This document shows, piece by piece, positions 8,353 to 16,448 of a DNA stretch of 64,000 bases. The DNA is from Caballeronia hypogeia (GTDB taxonomy: Bacteria; Pseudomonadota; Gammaproteobacteria; Burkholderiales; Burkholderiaceae). Below the pieces are notes generated by a model that saw only the letters and a program-made list of their open reading frames with translations, did no database searches and was not told where the DNA came from. The DNA lies in NCBI RefSeq assembly GCF_001544875.2, contig NZ_FCOA02000019.1:1-64000 (forward strand), given 5' to 3'. Position numbers and translations under genes: made by a program. How positions within the stretch are numbered: position 1 is the stretch's first letter; the number at the start of each line of letters is the position of its first letter.

Positions 8353-10571
8353 CTGTCATCGGAAAACCGCTCGATCGCACGGATGGCGTGCTGAAGGTCA
8401 CCGGCCAGGCACGCTATTCCGCCGACAACTCCGACGCCAAGCTCGCGCACGCGGTGCTCGTCACGAGCACGGTCGCGCATGGCCGCATCGGGTCGATCGA
8501 CGCGAGCCGCGCGCAGGCGATGCCCGGCGTGCTGCTCGTGATGACGTATCAGAACGCGATGCGCCTGCCCAACAATGGCATCCCAGACGCGCAGCCGCCC
8601 GCCGTGCGCAAGCTCACACTGCTCCAGACGAACGAAGTGCGCTACAGCAACGAGCCGGTGGCGGTGGTCGTCGCCGATTCGCTGGAGCACGCGCAGGGCG
8701 CCGCGCGCTACGTCGACGTGCGCTACGAGGCCGCGATGCCCAACGCGGATTTCGAGCGCGCGAAGGCATCCGCCTATCAGCCGGAAAAGATGATGGGCCG
8801 CGCGATCACGACGAAACGCGGCGACGTCGACGCCGGTTTGAAACAAGGCCCGACGCGCCTGAACGCCGTCTACACGACGCCCTACGAACATCACAATCCG
8901 ATGGAGCCGCACGCGACGCTCGCCCGCTGGGACGGCCCGAATCTCACGCTCTACGACTCGACGCAAGGCGTGTCCGGCGCGAGGAGCGCGGTGGCCAAGT
9001 TCTTCGGCATTCCGGATGACAACGTGCGCGTGATCTGCCCGTTCGTCGGCGGCGGCTTCGGCTGCAAGGGCTCGGTGTGGTCGCACGTCGTGCTGGCGGC
9101 GATGGCCTCGAAGCAGACCGGCCGGCCGGTCAAGCTCGTGCTGGAGCGTCCGCAGATGTTCGGCATGATCGGCAACCGGCCGTACACCGAGCAGCGCATC
9201 CAGATCAGCGCACGCGACGACGGCGTGATGACCGGCATGCGTCACGACGTGATCTCGACGACCTCGACCTTCGAGGACTGGACCGAGAGTTCAGCGATCG
9301 TTTCGCGCATGCTCTACGCGGTGCCGAATCAGTCGACTTCACACAAGCTCGTGAAGCTCGACATCGGTACGCCGACCTTTATGCGCGCTCCAGGCGAGAC
9401 CAGCGGCTCGTTCGCCCTCGAAACGGCCATCGACGAGATGGCGTATCAGCTGAGGATGGATCCGCTCGCGTTCCGCATCAAGAATCACGCGAACATGGAG
9501 CCGCAGGAAAAGAAGCCATGGTCGGAAAAATCGCTGCTGGAGTGCTACGCGCGCGGCGCGGAGAAGTTCGGCTGGCCGCTGCGCAACGCGGCGCCGCGTT
9601 CCATGCGCGAAGGCAATACGCTGATCGGCTGGGGCGTGGCGACGGCGACCTATCCGGCGAACCGCAGCGAGGCGTCGGCGATCGCGCGCATCCTGCCCGA
9701 CGGCACCGCGATGGTCGCTTCCGGCACGCAGGATCTCGGCACTGGCACCTACACGATCATGACGCAGGTCGCCGCGGATGCGCTCGGCTTTCCGGTTGAT
9801 TACGTGCGCTTCGCGCTCGGCGATTCCGCGCTGCCGAAGGCGCCGGTGTCGGGCGGCTCGCAATCGGCGGCGAGCGTGTCGCCGGCGGTTCGCGCGGCGT
9901 CGATGCAGGCGCGCGATCAGCTCATCGCGATGGCGCTCGCGGATCGCGGCTCGCCCGTCGCGGGTCTCGCGCGCGAGGATGTCATCGTGAACAACGGCTG
10001 GGTCGTGAGCATGTCGAATCCCGACAAACGCGATCCGGCTGCGGCGGTCATCGCGCGCAACGGCGGCCGTCCGATCGAAGCCATCGCCACCGCGAGACCC
10101 GGCGACGAGAAAAAGCAGTACGCGTTTCACTCGTTTGGCGCGGTATTCGCGGAAGTGCACGTCGATGCGGACCTCGGCATCGTTCGCGTGCCGCGCGTCG
10201 TCGCGGTGTACGACGTCGGCACGCTGCTCAACGAGAAAACCGCGCACAGCCAGTTGATGGGCGGCATCGTGTGGGGCGTGGGCTCGGCGCTGTTCGAGAA
10301 GAGCGAGCTGGATGTGCGTTACGGACGCTATACCAACGCGAATCTCGCGGAATACCACGTGCCGGTGAACGCGGATATCGGCATGCTGGATATCTCGTTC
10401 GTCGATCATCCCGATCCGCTGATCAATCCGCTCGGCGCGCGGGGCATCGGCGAGATCGGTATCACCGGCGTGGCAGGCGCGCTCGGCAACGCGGTGTATC
10501 ACGCGACCGGCGTGCGCGTGCGCGATCTGCCGATCACGCTCGACCGCGTGCTGCCGCCGACCATGACGTGA
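8349..10571 (+). CDS. paoC: Aldehyde oxidoreductase molybdenum-binding subunit (PaoC-like)
   Basis: The 740-residue catalytic subunit, which would carry molybdopterin cytosine dinucleotide and oxidise aldehydes to acids. GGGFGCKG (near 235) and the late GARGIGEIG loop are conserved cofactor and active-site regions; the Glu in GIGE (about residue 702) is the expected catalytic base. It has no signal peptide, so export would rely on the Tat signal of the small subunit. The start overlaps the paoB stop by four bases. A strong terminator follows 14 bp after the stop. Confidence 0.93.
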   Translation: MTVIGKPLDRTDGVLKVTGQARYSADNSDAKLAHAVLVTSTVAHGRIGSIDASRAQAMPGVLLVMTYQNAMRLPNNGIPDAQPPAVRKLTLLQTNEVRYSNEPVAVVVADSLEHAQGAARYVDVRYEAAMPNADFERAKASAYQPEKMMGRAITTKRGDVDAGLKQGPTRLNAVYTTPYEHHNPMEPHATLARWDGPNLTLYDSTQGVSGARSAVAKFFGIPDDNVRVICPFVGGGFGCKGSVWSHVVLAAMASKQTGRPVKLVLERPQMFGMIGNRPYTEQRIQISARDDGVMTGMRHDVISTTSTFEDWTESSAIVSRMLYAVPNQSTSHKLVKLDIGTPTFMRAPGETSGSFALETAIDEMAYQLRMDPLAFRIKNHANMEPQEKKPWSEKSLLECYARGAEKFGWPLRNAAPRSMREGNTLIGWGVATATYPANRSEASAIARILPDGTAMVASGTQDLGTGTYTIMTQVAADALGFPVDYVRFALGDSALPKAPVSGGSQSAASVSPAVRAASMQARDQLIAMALADRGSPVAGLAREDVIVNNGWVVSMSNPDKRDPAAAVIARNGGRPIEAIATARPGDEKKQYAFHSFGAVFAEVHVDADLGIVRVPRVVAVYDVGTLLNEKTAHSQLMGGIVWGVGSALFEKSELDVRYGRYTNANLAEYHVPVNADIGMLDISFVDHPDPLINPLGARGIGEIGITGVAGALGNAVYHATGVRVRDLPITLDRVLPPTMT

Positions 10572-10584
10572 TCTGCAACGCGGC

Positions 10585-10621
10585 GCGCAGCGGTCTCCCC
10601 AGGAGCCGCTGCGCTTTTTTT
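10585..10621 (+). terminator. Rho-independent terminator after paoC
   Basis: GCGCAGCGG (10585-10593) pairs perfectly with CCGCTGCGC (10606-10614) across a 12-base loop and is followed by seven T residues. It should end the paoABC transcript before the cytidylyltransferase gene. Confidence 0.88.
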
Positions 10622-10684
10622 ATGCTTGCGGCGCGCCTGGATGCACCGCACAATCCCCATTCGATCCCCACACGAGCAGCCGCG

Positions 10685-11272
10685 ATGACCTATTCGTCGA
10701 ACGCGACCGGCATCCTGCTGGCGGCGGGCCTGGGCACCCGCTTCGATCCGTCCGGGCTTCGCAACAAGCTGCTCGCGCCGCTGCCCGGCGGCACGCCCAT
10801 CGTGTTTCAGTCGGCGCGCAGGCTGCTGGCCGTCGCCGCCGACGTGGTCGCGGTCGTGCGGCCGGGCGCCGAAAAACTCGCCGATGTGCTCAACGAAGCG
10901 GGCTGCCATGTCATCTTCAGCCTGGACGCCGAACGCGGCATGGGCGCGACGCTCGCCGCCGCCGTGCGCGCGACCTCCGAAGCGGACGGCTGGCTCGTCG
11001 CGCTCGGCGACATGCCGTGGATCGAGCCTGCTTCGACGGAAGCCGTCGCCCGTGCGCTCGATGGCGGCGAAACGCTGGTGGCGCCGTTTTATCGCGGCAA
11101 GCGTGGCCATCCGGTGGGCTTCGGTCTCGCACATCGCGAGGTGCTCACCACGCTCGACGGCGATGCAGGTGCGCGCGCCCTCTTCTCCACGCACACGGCG
11201 TTCGCCGTCGAGGTCGATGACCCGAACGTGCTGCGCGATGTCGATCTGCCGAGCGATCTCGAGAACGGTTGA
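10685..11272 (+). CDS. mocA: Molybdenum cofactor cytidylyltransferase-like NTP transferase
   Basis: A 195-residue MobA-like nucleotidyltransferase. The N-terminal GILLAAGLGTRF loop and the following Lys (NKLL) form the NTP-binding signature, and LGDMPW is the usual metal-binding segment. MocA adds CMP to molybdopterin, giving the cofactor form used by PaoC-type enzymes, and the position right after paoABC supports this over MobA or an unrelated sugar nucleotidyltransferase. No PaoD/XdhC-type chaperone is encoded beside it. It is separated from paoC by a terminator, so it needs its own promoter or readthrough. Confidence 0.8.
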   Translation: MTYSSNATGILLAAGLGTRFDPSGLRNKLLAPLPGGTPIVFQSARRLLAVAADVVAVVRPGAEKLADVLNEAGCHVIFSLDAERGMGATLAAAVRATSEADGWLVALGDMPWIEPASTEAVARALDGGETLVAPFYRGKRGHPVGFGLAHREVLTTLDGDAGARALFSTHTAFAVEVDDPNVLRDVDLPSDLENG

Positions 11273-11371
11273 AAGCCGCGCGAAGGCTCGATGCTGGAAT
11301 ATCTGAAAAGCGCTTGGCCATTCGGACTAGTTGATTCGGATCCCGGAGTAAATGGTAGGATAAATTTCACT

Positions 11372-11393
11372 CGCGACCTTGCATGAGGTCGCG
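11372..11393. other. Perfect 8-bp hairpin upstream of the DUF2335 gene
   Basis: CGCGACCT (11372-11379) and AGGTCGCG (11386-11393) flank a six-base loop. There is no T-run. It lies just after an AT-richer stretch (TAGGATAAATTTCAC) that could hold a promoter -10, so it may sit in the 5' leader of the DUF2335 gene. Confidence 0.35.
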
Positions 11394-11560
11394 CGGCGAA
11401 CATCCTTTCTCGGGAGCGACACAGGAACATCTGGAGCGAAATCCGGCGCGTGGCCAATGCGTTGGCGTCGGCGTTTTCAATCAATCCGCCCACGGATCAC
11501 CGGTCGGCTTATCCGCGCCGCTCAGCCGCCGAAATGATGGACCGTGCGTGGGAGAGAACC

Positions 11561-11617
11561 ATGTCGGACCTCGGCGGCGCGATCGAAGGGTATGGCCAGC
11601 GTGAACGAAACCGTTAA
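11561..11617 (+). CDS. Possible 18-codon leader peptide overlapping the DUF2335 gene
   Basis: An ATG at 11561 follows GGGAGAGAACC, the best ribosome site in this region, and reads 18 codons (starting MSDLGGAIEGYG) to a TAA at 11615-11617. That places its stop inside the DUF2335 gene, in another frame. It could couple translation of the downstream gene, or the good ribosome site could mean that a one-base difference has split the true N-terminus. No homology is recognised. Confidence 0.3.
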   Translation: MSDLGGAIEGYGQRERNR

Positions 11618-12092
11618 GCTCGACAAGGTTAGCTACACGGCCGAACCGGCGCGGAGCGAAGTCGCGGAGCCGGCCGTCATGGGCGGCAAGGCATCGGTCA
11701 CCGTGGCGGTGCAAGCGCACTCGTTCCGTGGTTCCATGCCGCTGCCCGAACATCTCGCGCAATACGACCGGATCGTGCCGGGCGCGGGGCGGCTGATCGT
11801 CGAAGAGTTTCAGATGAATAGTCAGCACGCGCGGCAAGTCGAGCTCATGAGCCTGCGCGGATCGAATCGCAAGGACATGCGCGCGCAGGTCATCGCGGGC
11901 TTGCTCGTGCTGATCGGCTTCGGACTGGTCTATGAACTCGCCGAGCATGATTACGACGGCGTCGCCATCGCGGTCGCGGTCACGCTGCTCGTCAGCGTTC
12001 TCACGGCATATCTGAGCGGCACGGTCATGCGGAAAAGACGGCGGCGGAATCAAGGAGGCATCGGCAGGGTGAGCGCCGCCGTTCAGGCTTGA
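11592..12092 (+). CDS. DUF2335 domain-containing membrane protein
   Basis: A 166-residue protein. The segment LPEHLAQYDRIVPGAGRLIV (residues 51-70) matches the DUF2335 signature as I remember it, followed by a helix (71-98) and two membrane segments (about 99-116 and 123-143) with a basic C-terminus (MRKRRRR). Function unknown. The ATG at 11592 has GAAGGG only one base away, so the start is uncertain; an in-frame ATG at 11544 is an alternative. It converges on the glycosyltransferase gene with five bases between the stops. Confidence 0.68.
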   Translation: MASVNETVKLDKVSYTAEPARSEVAEPAVMGGKASVTVAVQAHSFRGSMPLPEHLAQYDRIVPGAGRLIVEEFQMNSQHARQVELMSLRGSNRKDMRAQVIAGLLVLIGFGLVYELAEHDYDGVAIAVAVTLLVSVLTAYLSGTVMRKRRRRNQGGIGRVSAAVQA

Positions 12093-12097
12093 TGCAA

Positions 12098-12808
12098 TCA
12101 CGCCGCGATCGCCGCGGTATCCGCTGAATCGGCTGCAGCGGCGCCAATCGGCAGATAGCGCCGGCTCACGTCCAGCAGCGTCGCGCCGAAACCTTGCTTC
12201 GCCCGGAAGTCCGTCCGCGCGCTCGTCACCACGCGCGGCGACGCGCTCCACTCGATTCGCGCACCGCTCGCCATCAACGCCTCGACGAGCGCCACATCCT
12301 CGCTCGATTCCAGCGGCGCAAATCCGCCCGCCTGCACGTACGCCTGCGCCGAAACGCCGAGATTCGCACCGTGAATATGCCGATGCCCGTCCGCATCCGT
12401 ATACGTGCGGCCGAAATGCTCGCGCACGGCGCCGTCATGTGGCGACCAGTCGTGCACGCCGATCACGCCGCACACGGCGTCTGCACGGCAGTCGAGCTGG
12501 CGCACGAGCCAGTCCTGCGCGACGGTCGTGTCGGCGTCGGTGAAGGCGAGCCAGCGCGCCCCGGACGCGAGCGCCCGCTCGGCGCCATGCGCGCGCGCCA
12601 TGCCGACGTTGCGCGCCGCGATGCTCGTCACGTCCGCGCCCTGCGCCCGCGCGATGTCGCCGGTCGCGTCGCTGCAGTCGTCCAGCACGACGATCACGCG
12701 TACGGTTTCCCCGAGCAGTTGATGATGATCCGCGGCGCGGCGCGCGGCCGCCACGCACGCGCCGATATGCGCGGCTTCGTTGTGGGCTGGGATGACGATG
12801 GCAAGCAT
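12098..12808 (-). CDS. Glycosyltransferase family 2
   Basis: A 236-residue GT-A fold enzyme with no membrane segment. The start MLAIVIPAHNEAAHIGAC is the typical GT2 opening, followed by a nucleotide-sugar Asp pair in VVLDDCSDATGD and the metal-binding FTDADTTV. GGAG lies six bases before the chosen ATG; a longer start at 12853 would prepend residues with no family match. Acceptor and sugar are unknown; no polysaccharide cluster surrounds it. Confidence 0.82.
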   Translation of the reverse strand: MLAIVIPAHNEAAHIGACVAAARRAADHHQLLGETVRVIVVLDDCSDATGDIARAQGADVTSIAARNVGMARAHGAERALASGARWLAFTDADTTVAQDWLVRQLDCRADAVCGVIGVHDWSPHDGAVREHFGRTYTDADGHRHIHGANLGVSAQAYVQAGGFAPLESSEDVALVEALMASGARIEWSASPRVVTSARTDFRAKQGFGATLLDVSRRYLPIGAAAADSADTAAIAA

Positions 12809-12959
12809 GTCGGCTCCGAGTATCGAAATGGTTCGCCGGCAGTCGATGCGCACTTGAAAAGCAATCGATCACCGTGACGGATCGATTTCAGCAATGACCG
12901 TTCCCATGTTTCGTCATTTGAAACGAGCCGCCTAAAAGGGCGCGACCGCTGTCGAACAG

Positions 12960-12989
12960 TTGCCGAAAAGCACGGTGCATCGCTAGAAT
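12960..12989 (+). promoter_or_regulatory. Probable sigma-70 promoter of the UdgX gene
   Basis: TTGCCG (12960-12965), an 18-bp spacer and TAGAAT (12984-12989) make a plausible promoter ending one base before the LexA-type palindrome, so the predicted start point lies inside the operator. Confidence 0.6.
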
Positions 12990-13009
12990 TACTGTATGGA
13001 TATACAGTA
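12990..13009. promoter_or_regulatory. LexA (SOS) operator
   Basis: A palindrome with CTGT (12992-12995), eight bases, ACAG (13004-13007), flanked by TA on both sides. This matches the CTGT-N8-ACAG LexA box used in Gamma- and Betaproteobacteria. Its place at the expected transcription start and 21 bp before a DNA-repair gene argues strongly for a working SOS operator. Confidence 0.88.
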
Positions 13010-13030
13010 CTTTTCTGATTCCCCTTGCCG

Positions 13031-14530
13031 ATGAAAAGCGTCATCCTCGATCCGTCGTTTGCCGCATGGCGCACCCAGGCGCGCACGCTCCTCATGGAGG
13101 GCGCGCGGCCGGAGGAACTGCTGTGGCGTGAATCGGATGCATCGGCAACGGTGTTCGGCTCCATCGCCCCCTCGCCCGGCGGCCCGAAAGACCCGAACGA
13201 GAAGCAGCCGGTCAAGATCGCGCGCGAATTCCTCGCCATGCTGGAAACGGCGGCGTGCTATCGCGCGCCGGATCGCTGGGCGTTTCTCTACAAATCGCTG
13301 TGGCGCTGGACGCAGGGTGACCGCGCCATCGCGTCGCCGCAGGATCTGGAGGGCGCGCGGCTGCACCGCATGATCGAAGCGGTCGAGGCCGAGGAGCGCG
13401 AGATGCGCCGCGTGCTGCGTTTCCGGCATCGCGACTCGTCGCTCGGGCCGCCCGAGTTCATCAGCTGGTTCGAGCCGGTGCATGACCTGCTGGAGCACGC
13501 CGCCATGCACTTCGCCACGCGCATGGGCAGCGCCACCTGGATGATCGCCACACCGCACGGCGCCGCCTTCTGGGACGGCGCGCTGCTGCGCGTGGACCGC
13601 ACGAGCGAGCCGGAAGAAAAGCCGATGGATTTCGGCGACACCGCGATGAGCGGCGAAGCCGTCAGCGGCGACGCCATCGAGGCGCTCTGGCTCGCGTATT
13701 ACGAGAGCACCTTCGCGCCGGCGCAGGCCAACGCCGCCGAAATGGCCTCGCACATGCCGGTGCGTTACTGGAAAAGTCCGGAGAACGCGCGCGCCGATCC
13801 CGCGCTGATCTCCCGCGCGGACCCCTACTCGCGGCGCGACCGCGATCCGCGCAACGTGCCGCCGGACATGGAAGTGGCTATCAACACGGAGCTGGAGCCG
13901 ATCAAGGGCACGATGCTGACGGAACCGCCGTCGCTCGACGCATGCCGTCGCTGCGCGCTCTGGCGCAACGCGACGCAGGCCGTGCCGGGCGTCGGTCCCG
14001 CCGGCGCGCGCGTGATGCTGGTCGGCGAGCAGCCGGGCGATCAGGAAGACCGCGCGGGCAAGCCCTTCGTCGGTCCGGCGGGCAAGCTGCTCGACGAGGC
14101 CATCGCCGAGGCCGCGCTCGCGCGTGAATCGCTTTATCTGACCAACGCGGTGAAGCACTTCAAGTGGGAGGCGCACGGCGACGAACGCGCGCATCTCGCG
14201 CCCGCGCAGCGCGAGCGCGAAGCCTGCCGCTACTGGCTCGAAGAGGAACTGAAGCGCATCGCGCCGAAAGCGGTCGTCGCGCTCGGGGCAACGGCGCTGA
14301 AGGCGCTCACGGGACATCGCACGGCGCTGTCGGAGTATCTCGGCAAGACCATCGAGCACAAGGGGCACATCATCGTGCCGACTTATCATCCGTCGTATCT
14401 GCTGCGCCTGACCAACGAAAAAGTGCGCGCGGAAGTGTTCGGAACCATCGTCGAGGCGCTCGTCTTCGCGCAGCAGATCGCCGACGGCACCGCGACCATC
14501 CGCACGCCGGTCCAGGAGCGCGCGCGCTGA
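13031..14530 (+). CDS. udgX: UdgX uracil-DNA binding/glycosylase fused to a DUF4130 (TIGR03915-like) domain
   Basis: A 499-residue fusion. Residues 1 to about 250 resemble the DUF4130/TIGR03915 putative DNA-repair domain. Residues 295-490 are a family-4-like uracil-DNA glycosylase of the UdgX type: CRRC (305-308) for the [4Fe-4S] cluster, GEQPGDQED (332-340), NAVKHFKWE, then the loop ending in His388 (GDERAH), the cluster Cys399, and THPS-like YHPSY (452-456). In studied UdgX proteins this His bonds covalently to the abasic site. The loop here has acidic residues where KRR is usual. The ATG lacks a clear ribosome site; TTG at 13025 is an alternative. Confidence 0.88.
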   Translation: MKSVILDPSFAAWRTQARTLLMEGARPEELLWRESDASATVFGSIAPSPGGPKDPNEKQPVKIAREFLAMLETAACYRAPDRWAFLYKSLWRWTQGDRAIASPQDLEGARLHRMIEAVEAEEREMRRVLRFRHRDSSLGPPEFISWFEPVHDLLEHAAMHFATRMGSATWMIATPHGAAFWDGALLRVDRTSEPEEKPMDFGDTAMSGEAVSGDAIEALWLAYYESTFAPAQANAAEMASHMPVRYWKSPENARADPALISRADPYSRRDRDPRNVPPDMEVAINTELEPIKGTMLTEPPSLDACRRCALWRNATQAVPGVGPAGARVMLVGEQPGDQEDRAGKPFVGPAGKLLDEAIAEAALARESLYLTNAVKHFKWEAHGDERAHLAPAQREREACRYWLEEELKRIAPKAVVALGATALKALTGHRTALSEYLGKTIEHKGHIIVPTYHPSYLLRLTNEKVRAEVFGTIVEALVFAQQIADGTATIRTPVQERAR

Positions 14531-14663
14531 ACATCGGCCAGATGCAACAGGAAGAAACAGGACGCAACAAGACGAAAGCGCCGTCAACGCTCCTGTAAGC
14601 CGCGCGTTATACCGGTGTCGCGCCGCTCCGGCGCTCACCGATGGCTCCGACCAAAAACTCCAT

Positions 14664-15170
14664 ATGGCCGCTCTCCCGCTCGAAGAACTCCGCCGTCAGC
14701 AATCGCTGGGCTTGCAAACTCGCGCCCTCGTGCCGAAATCGGCCGGGCAGTTGCAGACCGAACGCGAGCGCATCGTCGCGCGCCTGCAGTGGCTGCTCAA
14801 CGTCACCGTCGCGGTGGCGTTCGCGGGCGTGACGCTGATCGCGTGGCTGCCGTTCTCTCCGGTGCCGCACGAATTCCGCTTCGGCGCGCAGGAAGTGCTC
14901 GGCGTCGCGGTGTTCGCGTCGTGCCTGTTCATCCTGCACGAGCGCGCCGAACTCGAGCTCGGTCTCTACGATTACGAGCCGGTCGAGCAGACGACGCAGG
15001 GCGAACTGCGCGCGCTGCTGCACCGCGTGCCGGAAGGCGCGTCGTATCAGCAGGCGCTCGCCGCCGACCAGCGCACGTTCGTCACCGGCGAAATCGACGG
15101 CATCCGCCGCCGCGCCGAAGCCTTCACGCCGAAAACCCTGCCCGCCGACGACGGCAACGCGGAAACCTGA
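14664..15170 (+). CDS. Two-TM protein of unknown function
   Basis: A 168-residue protein I do not recognise. An N-terminal amphipathic region (1-40) is followed by membrane segments at about 43-62 and 76-93, then a soluble acidic tail with YDYEPVEQTTQGE and a basic patch (GIRRRAEAF). No good ribosome site precedes the ATG, so the start could differ. It stands alone between the udgX gene and a clear terminator 33 bp beyond its stop, which supports a real transcript. Confidence 0.62.
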   Translation: MAALPLEELRRQQSLGLQTRALVPKSAGQLQTERERIVARLQWLLNVTVAVAFAGVTLIAWLPFSPVPHEFRFGAQEVLGVAVFASCLFILHERAELELGLYDYEPVEQTTQGELRALLHRVPEGASYQQALAADQRTFVTGEIDGIRRRAEAFTPKTLPADDGNAET

Positions 15171-15203
15171 TCGTCCGCGCACGCCGCGCCCGCCGCACAC
15201 CGG

Positions 15204-15243
15204 AAAGCCGCCGCCTCGCCGAACGCGAGGCCGGCGGCTTTTT
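15204..15243 (+). terminator. Rho-independent terminator
   Basis: AAAGCCGCCG (15204-15213) pairs with CGGCGGCTTT (15232-15241), with an inner stem CCTCG/CGAGG and a single bulged C, followed by more T. It ends the transcript of the two-TM gene. Confidence 0.87.
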
Positions 15244-15487
15244 ACATGGCCGCGGCAAACCGCGACGCCTTGACGAGCGCCATCGCGGCTCCTTCAATAC
15301 GATACGAGTGCCGTGCACGACGGTCAGATTGTCACGCTCGCAGTTGCAATCTGTACCCGTGGCGCCCGTTGCATGGTGCCGCGCGCCCGGAAAACCGCTC
15401 CGGGCATGCCGGGTGCTTGCAGAAAGGCCCGGCCGCCGCGGATTCGCGGAATTTCGACATGAGGCCACGCCACTTGCAGGAGCCAGG
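15244..15487. other. Intergenic stretch between the terminator and the GT9-like gene
   Basis: No gene, promoter pair or strong repeat stands out. With the terminator, the gap between coding regions is about 317 bp. Confidence 0.35.
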
Positions 15488-16093
15488 ATGCGAGCCAGCC
15501 CCCTTTCCTCATTTTCCGACGACCTCGCCACCGCGCTGGTCCCCGACGCACCCGGCGCCGGTTCCGCGAACGACACGCCCATGCCGTCCGACGCGGATTA
15601 CGACGAACTCGCCGCGTTCCACGGCATCGAGCGCGAACGCCTGGTGCTGATCCATCCGGGCAGCCACCGCGCCGCGCCCGCGTGGCCGGCCGAGCGCTAC
15701 GCCGAGCTCGCCGACCAGCTCGCCGCCGAAGGCTGGCAGATCGCGATCATCGGCGACGCGCCCGATCCGGAACGCACCGCCGGCGTCCTGGGCGCGATGC
15801 AGACGGCCGCTCTGTTTCTCGCGGGAGCCGTCGCGCCGCGCAACCTGCCGCGCCTGATCGCCCACGCGCGCCTGCTGGTGTCCGACGACGCCGCCGCGTC
15901 CTCGCCGGTCGCGACGGCGCGCGCGCTCGGCACGCCGCATATCGTGCTCGACGAACATCCGCGCGATACAGGCAGCGACATCGGCAGCGACGCGATCACG
16001 GCACGCGCCCGCGCCGCACTCTCGAACACCGGCGACGCGCATCCGGGCGAGCCGTTCACGCTGCACATGCCGGCGGCGCACGAGTCCGCCTAG
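15488..16093 (+). CDS. GT9 (heptosyltransferase-like) C-terminal domain protein
   Basis: A 201-residue protein whose middle part resembles the nucleotide-sugar-binding half of ADP-heptose:LPS heptosyltransferases: VLIHPGSHRAAPAWPAERYA (residues 53-72), then a Rossmann-like IAIIGDAPD and a late LLVSDDAA..GTP loop. The N-terminal acceptor half found in full-length GT9 enzymes is missing; the first 45 residues are low complexity. GGAG stands just before the ATG. It could be a remnant or a stand-alone binding domain. The small Pro/Asp-rich gene follows 32 bp later. Confidence 0.65.
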   Translation: MRASPLSSFSDDLATALVPDAPGAGSANDTPMPSDADYDELAAFHGIERERLVLIHPGSHRAAPAWPAERYAELADQLAAEGWQIAIIGDAPDPERTAGVLGAMQTAALFLAGAVAPRNLPRLIAHARLLVSDDAAASSPVATARALGTPHIVLDEHPRDTGSDIGSDAITARARAALSNTGDAHPGEPFTLHMPAAHESA

Positions 16094-16125
16094 GCGATGT
16101 GTCGAACTACCTTTCGGGGAACATC

Positions 16126-16287
16126 ATGAAATTCGACATGCAGACCAATCCCGTTCCGGATCCCATCGCGGACCCGAACCGCGATCCCGAAGCCGATCCG
16201 CTCACGCCGCCCTCGCCGGGTCATCGGCCGGACGAGCCGCAGCATCCGGAAGCGCCGCCCGACAAGGACCCGATCCGCCGGCTCTGA
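16126..16287 (+). CDS. Small Pro/Asp-rich hypothetical protein
   Basis: A 53-residue hydrophilic protein, nearly one third Pro and rich in Asp, with repeated DP motifs (PDPIADPNRDPEADP) and a basic end (RRL). GGGGA is well placed before the ATG. No membrane segment or known domain; probably intrinsically disordered. Same direction and 32 bp after the GT9-like gene. Confidence 0.55.
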   Translation: MKFDMQTNPVPDPIADPNRDPEADPLTPPSPGHRPDEPQHPEAPPDKDPIRRL

Positions 16288-16448
16288 CGCTGCTCCGGAC
16301 GTGCGCGCCTGCGCTCTCGCACGTCAAGTCAGACGAATACTCTACGGGATTCCCCGCCCTACATCCGCCACGCCTGCCTGCCGTAAAGCGGGCATGCGGC
16401 GGCATGCGCCGTCGCTACGAACAACGCAATGAGGCGACGGGCGCACAC

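Noticed and set aside
11592..12092. Phage origin of the DUF2335 gene
   Set aside because: No integrase, repressor or structural phage genes nearby.
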